A stretch of DNA of 52,438 bases, taken from the NCBI GenBank assembly GCA_036499165.1, contig DASYEE010000146.1:1-52438 (forward strand), given 5' to 3'. The notes below the pieces were generated by a model. It saw only the letters and a program-made list of their open reading frames with translations. It did not search any database and was not told the origin of the DNA. Each line of letters begins with the position of its first letter. The stretch's first letter is position 1. Positions 50,685-52,438 of the stretch are shown here, piece after piece. This stretch comes from Galbitalea sp036499165. GTDB taxonomy: Bacteria; Actinomycetota; Actinomycetes; Actinomycetales; Microbacteriaceae. A program made the position numbers and the translations under genes.

Positions 50685-50690
50685 TAAAAT
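50685..50690 (+). promoter_or_regulatory. Candidate -10 of the STAND regulator (leaderless)
   Basis: TAAAAT lies 7 bases before the ATG at 50698, and no ribosome-binding site is present between them. This is the layout of leaderless actinobacterial transcripts. No good -35 is visible 17 bases upstream. Confidence 0.4.
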
Positions 50691-50697
50691 CCGTGTC

Positions 50698-52438
50698 ATG
50701 GACAGAAAGGTCTATGGCGCTGGGAAGCCTAAGACCGCAGGGAATAAGTTGGTGCCACCGTCCCCCCGGGGCCACACAGTAGCGCGTGAACGGCTGGTCG
50801 CGGCTTTGGACGCAGCTTTCCAGGAGCCCAACCACAGCTTCGCCATGCTCACCGCGCCTGCCGGATACGGGAAGACGTATCTCTTGATGCAGTGGGCGGC
50901 GATCACGACTGACCGCGGGATCCTCACGGCCTGGTGCGGCCTCGACACGGATGATCGCGACCCGGTCGTCCTGTGGACGACACTGCTCGACTCCTTGGTC
51001 CACGCCACGGATGAGGGCGAAGTCCAGCTCCGGACCCGGCTCGGCGACCAATCCCCCAGCATGGACGCTCGCCTGCATTCGCTCTTTATCGGCGAGCTGT
51101 TCTCTGCTCTCAGCGAGTACACGAAACCGATCGTTCTCCTGTTCGACGATGTGCACCTGCTCGAGGGCTCACCGGCGGAAGGCGAATTCGTTCGACTAAT
51201 CCAGGGGCTCCCGGAGAACGTGAAGATCGCGTTCGCGACGAGGAGTCCGCTTCAAACCCACGCTGCGAGGATCAGCGGTCGACTCACGGAGCTGACCGCA
51301 GACTCCCTGTCGTTCACTCGGGCAGAGACGATGGAGTTGTTTACCTTCTGCGGCGCAGACGCCACCGACTTCGAGGACTTCTATGTCGCCGTTGAGGGAT
51401 GGCCCGCAGCGCTCAGCCTCGCAACGCTGAGTGTCACGAAGCTCGACGACCGCCTGACGAAGGTGCTCGACTGGGACGACGAATCCATGCTGTATCCCTA
51501 CCTCGAGCACGAGATCCTCGATGACCTCAGCGACGATGACCGCAAAATCCTCCTCACCTTCGGGATAGCGCGGATGGCGACCGCGGACCTCGTCGATGCG
51601 GTTTGCGAGGTAACCCAGAGCGGCAGGACTCTCCGCAGGTTGTCCCTCGGGGATGGCATCCTCCATCGGGTGTCGACGGATGTCGGAGGACGCACCTGGT
51701 ATCGCGTCCAGCCGCTGTTCGGGGCCTTTCTGCTCGAACAGCTTCGCGAGTCGGATGCGACCCGGATCCCCGAGATGAATGCGCGCGCGGCCGTGTGGCA
51801 TCTCGATCACGGCAACGCCCTCACGGCCGTGGAGTTCGCGCTGGATCCGCCCAACCCGGAACTCGTCGACCGAATTCTCCGCCAACGCGGCTACGAAATC
51901 GTGAACGACGGGCACTCCCCTGAGCTACTTGATATCGCTCCCCCATCGACCAGCCTGGCGATGGCCGCCCCGTTTGCCCGGCTGATGACCGCATACGCCG
52001 CGGTGTCGGCGGGAAGGCCGGATCGGGCATCCGAGTTCCTGTCGACACCCCACCTCGTCGAACTCTCGGCGAATGACCTGCTGGAGTGGGACTGGCTCAG
52101 GTACCTCGTCGAGATGGAGACGGCGACGGCGACCGGGACGGATCTCGCTGGGCTGTCACCCGGTTGGGCGGAATCGACGTTTGCCGACCTACCCGATCAG
52201 CTCCGGTCGGCGATACGGCGGGTGCGCGGCTGGGAAGAGGTTCGGGTCGGCCAAACGACGACGGCGACGAGCGACCTGCAGCTGGCACTGGCAATCGCTG
52301 AAAATGAGGATGACCTGGCGAGCATGATCATGAGCGTCGTGGGTCTGGCAAGCGCCGCGGCAACGGAGTTCGACGTTCGGGCGGCCAAGGCGCTTAGCGA
52401 ACACGCGCTCGAGCTCGTATCCCGGGCAACGAACCAGC
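50698..52438 (+). CDS. MalT/LuxR-type STAND-ATPase regulator (3' end outside window)
   Basis: The open frame continues through the window end, so only about 580 residues are seen. The N-terminal ATPase has Walker A APAGYGKT (53-60) and Walker B IVLLFDDVHLL (about 145-155). The layout (residues 1-230 ATPase, then a helical TPR-like sensor) fits MalT-type regulators, which end in a LuxR HTH. That HTH is not in the window. Its position beside the SHOCT gene and operator copy 3 makes it the leading candidate regulator of the island. Confidence 0.85.
   Translation, partial: MDRKVYGAGKPKTAGNKLVPPSPRGHTVARERLVAALDAAFQEPNHSFAMLTAPAGYGKTYLLMQWAAITTDRGILTAWCGLDTDDRDPVVLWTTLLDSLVHATDEGEVQLRTRLGDQSPSMDARLHSLFIGELFSALSEYTKPIVLLFDDVHLLEGSPAEGEFVRLIQGLPENVKIAFATRSPLQTHAARISGRLTELTADSLSFTRAETMELFTFCGADATDFEDFYVAVEGWPAALSLATLSVTKLDDRLTKVLDWDDESMLYPYLEHEILDDLSDDDRKILLTFGIARMATADLVDAVCEVTQSGRTLRRLSLGDGILHRVSTDVGGRTWYRVQPLFGAFLLEQLRESDATRIPEMNARAAVWHLDHGNALTAVEFALDPPNPELVDRILRQRGYEIVNDGHSPELLDIAPPSTSLAMAAPFARLMTAYAAVSAGRPDRASEFLSTPHLVELSANDLLEWDWLRYLVEMETATATGTDLAGLSPGWAESTFADLPDQLRSAIRRVRGWEEVRVGQTTTATSDLQLALAIAENEDDLASMIMSVVGLASAAATEFDVRAAKALSEHALELVSRATNQ

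Noticed and set aside
42600..52438. Insertion sequence or prophage as the origin of the sulfatase island
   Set aside because: I looked for transposase, integrase, terminal repeats and target duplications and saw none; the island may still be transferred, but the sequence does not show how.

Overview
The window is high-GC actinobacterial DNA, most likely Microbacteriaceae or a close relative. The evidence is a ctaE-qcrCAB respiratory cluster with a fused-type diheme cytochrome c (QcrC), RbpA, MshC (mycothiol synthesis), a pafB-pafC-tatA-tatC-helY block, HelR and an actinobacterial NfeD/SPFH pair. No species-level marker was recognised. Coding density is high and most of the long antisense open frames are high-GC shadows.

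Layout. 1-6.1 kb: respiratory chain (3' end of ctaD, ctaF, then on the minus strand ctaE-qcrC-qcrA-qcrB), forming the bc1-aa3 supercomplex. 6.2-11.6 kb: trpD, an FMN alpha-hydroxy-acid oxidase/monooxygenase, an FMN reductase, a YchJ-like protein, a frameshifted zinc alcohol dehydrogenase, a small DUF3052-like protein and an FBP/FusB-type zinc protein. 12-17.5 kb: HelR (RNA-polymerase-recycling helicase), preceded by a near-perfect match to the rifamycin-associated element, then a patatin, two RibD-C/DHFR-fold reductases and an alpha/beta hydrolase. 17.6-21.6 kb (minus): a chorismate-amidating pair (PabA/TrpG plus PabB/TrpE), an HbpS-like protein, a Nudix hydrolase and an SDR. 21.6-23.6 kb: two related membrane-anchored secreted proteins. 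23.7-26.4 kb: NfeD, SPFH protein, GDPD and RbpA. 26.4-36.4 kb (minus): HAD-TrmI, FKBP lipoprotein, PafB-PafC, TatA-TatC, HelY and Lnt. This is the neighbourhood of the mycobacterial proteasome locus, but without pup, dop, pafA, arc/mpa or prcBA. 36.5-42.6 kb: a PAC2 protein, an M20 peptidase-uppP-mshC operon, tRNA-Leu(GAG) and cardiolipin synthase.

42.6-52.4 kb is the accessory part: a sulfatase island. It holds a 780-aa arylsulfatase, a SulP/STAS anion transporter, a free-standing copy of the sulfatase C-terminal domain, a GAP-family exporter preceded by an unannotated 58-aa gene, and two copies of a DUF6325-like + SHOCT gene pair. It also holds a decayed choice-of-anchor-like gene running into a remnant of a second GAP gene, and a MalT/LuxR-type STAND regulator cut by the window end. 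A dyad motif of the form TCACCC-N5-GGGCGA occurs in two of the regulatory gaps, and a weaker relative occurs in the third. This suggests that the island is one regulon.
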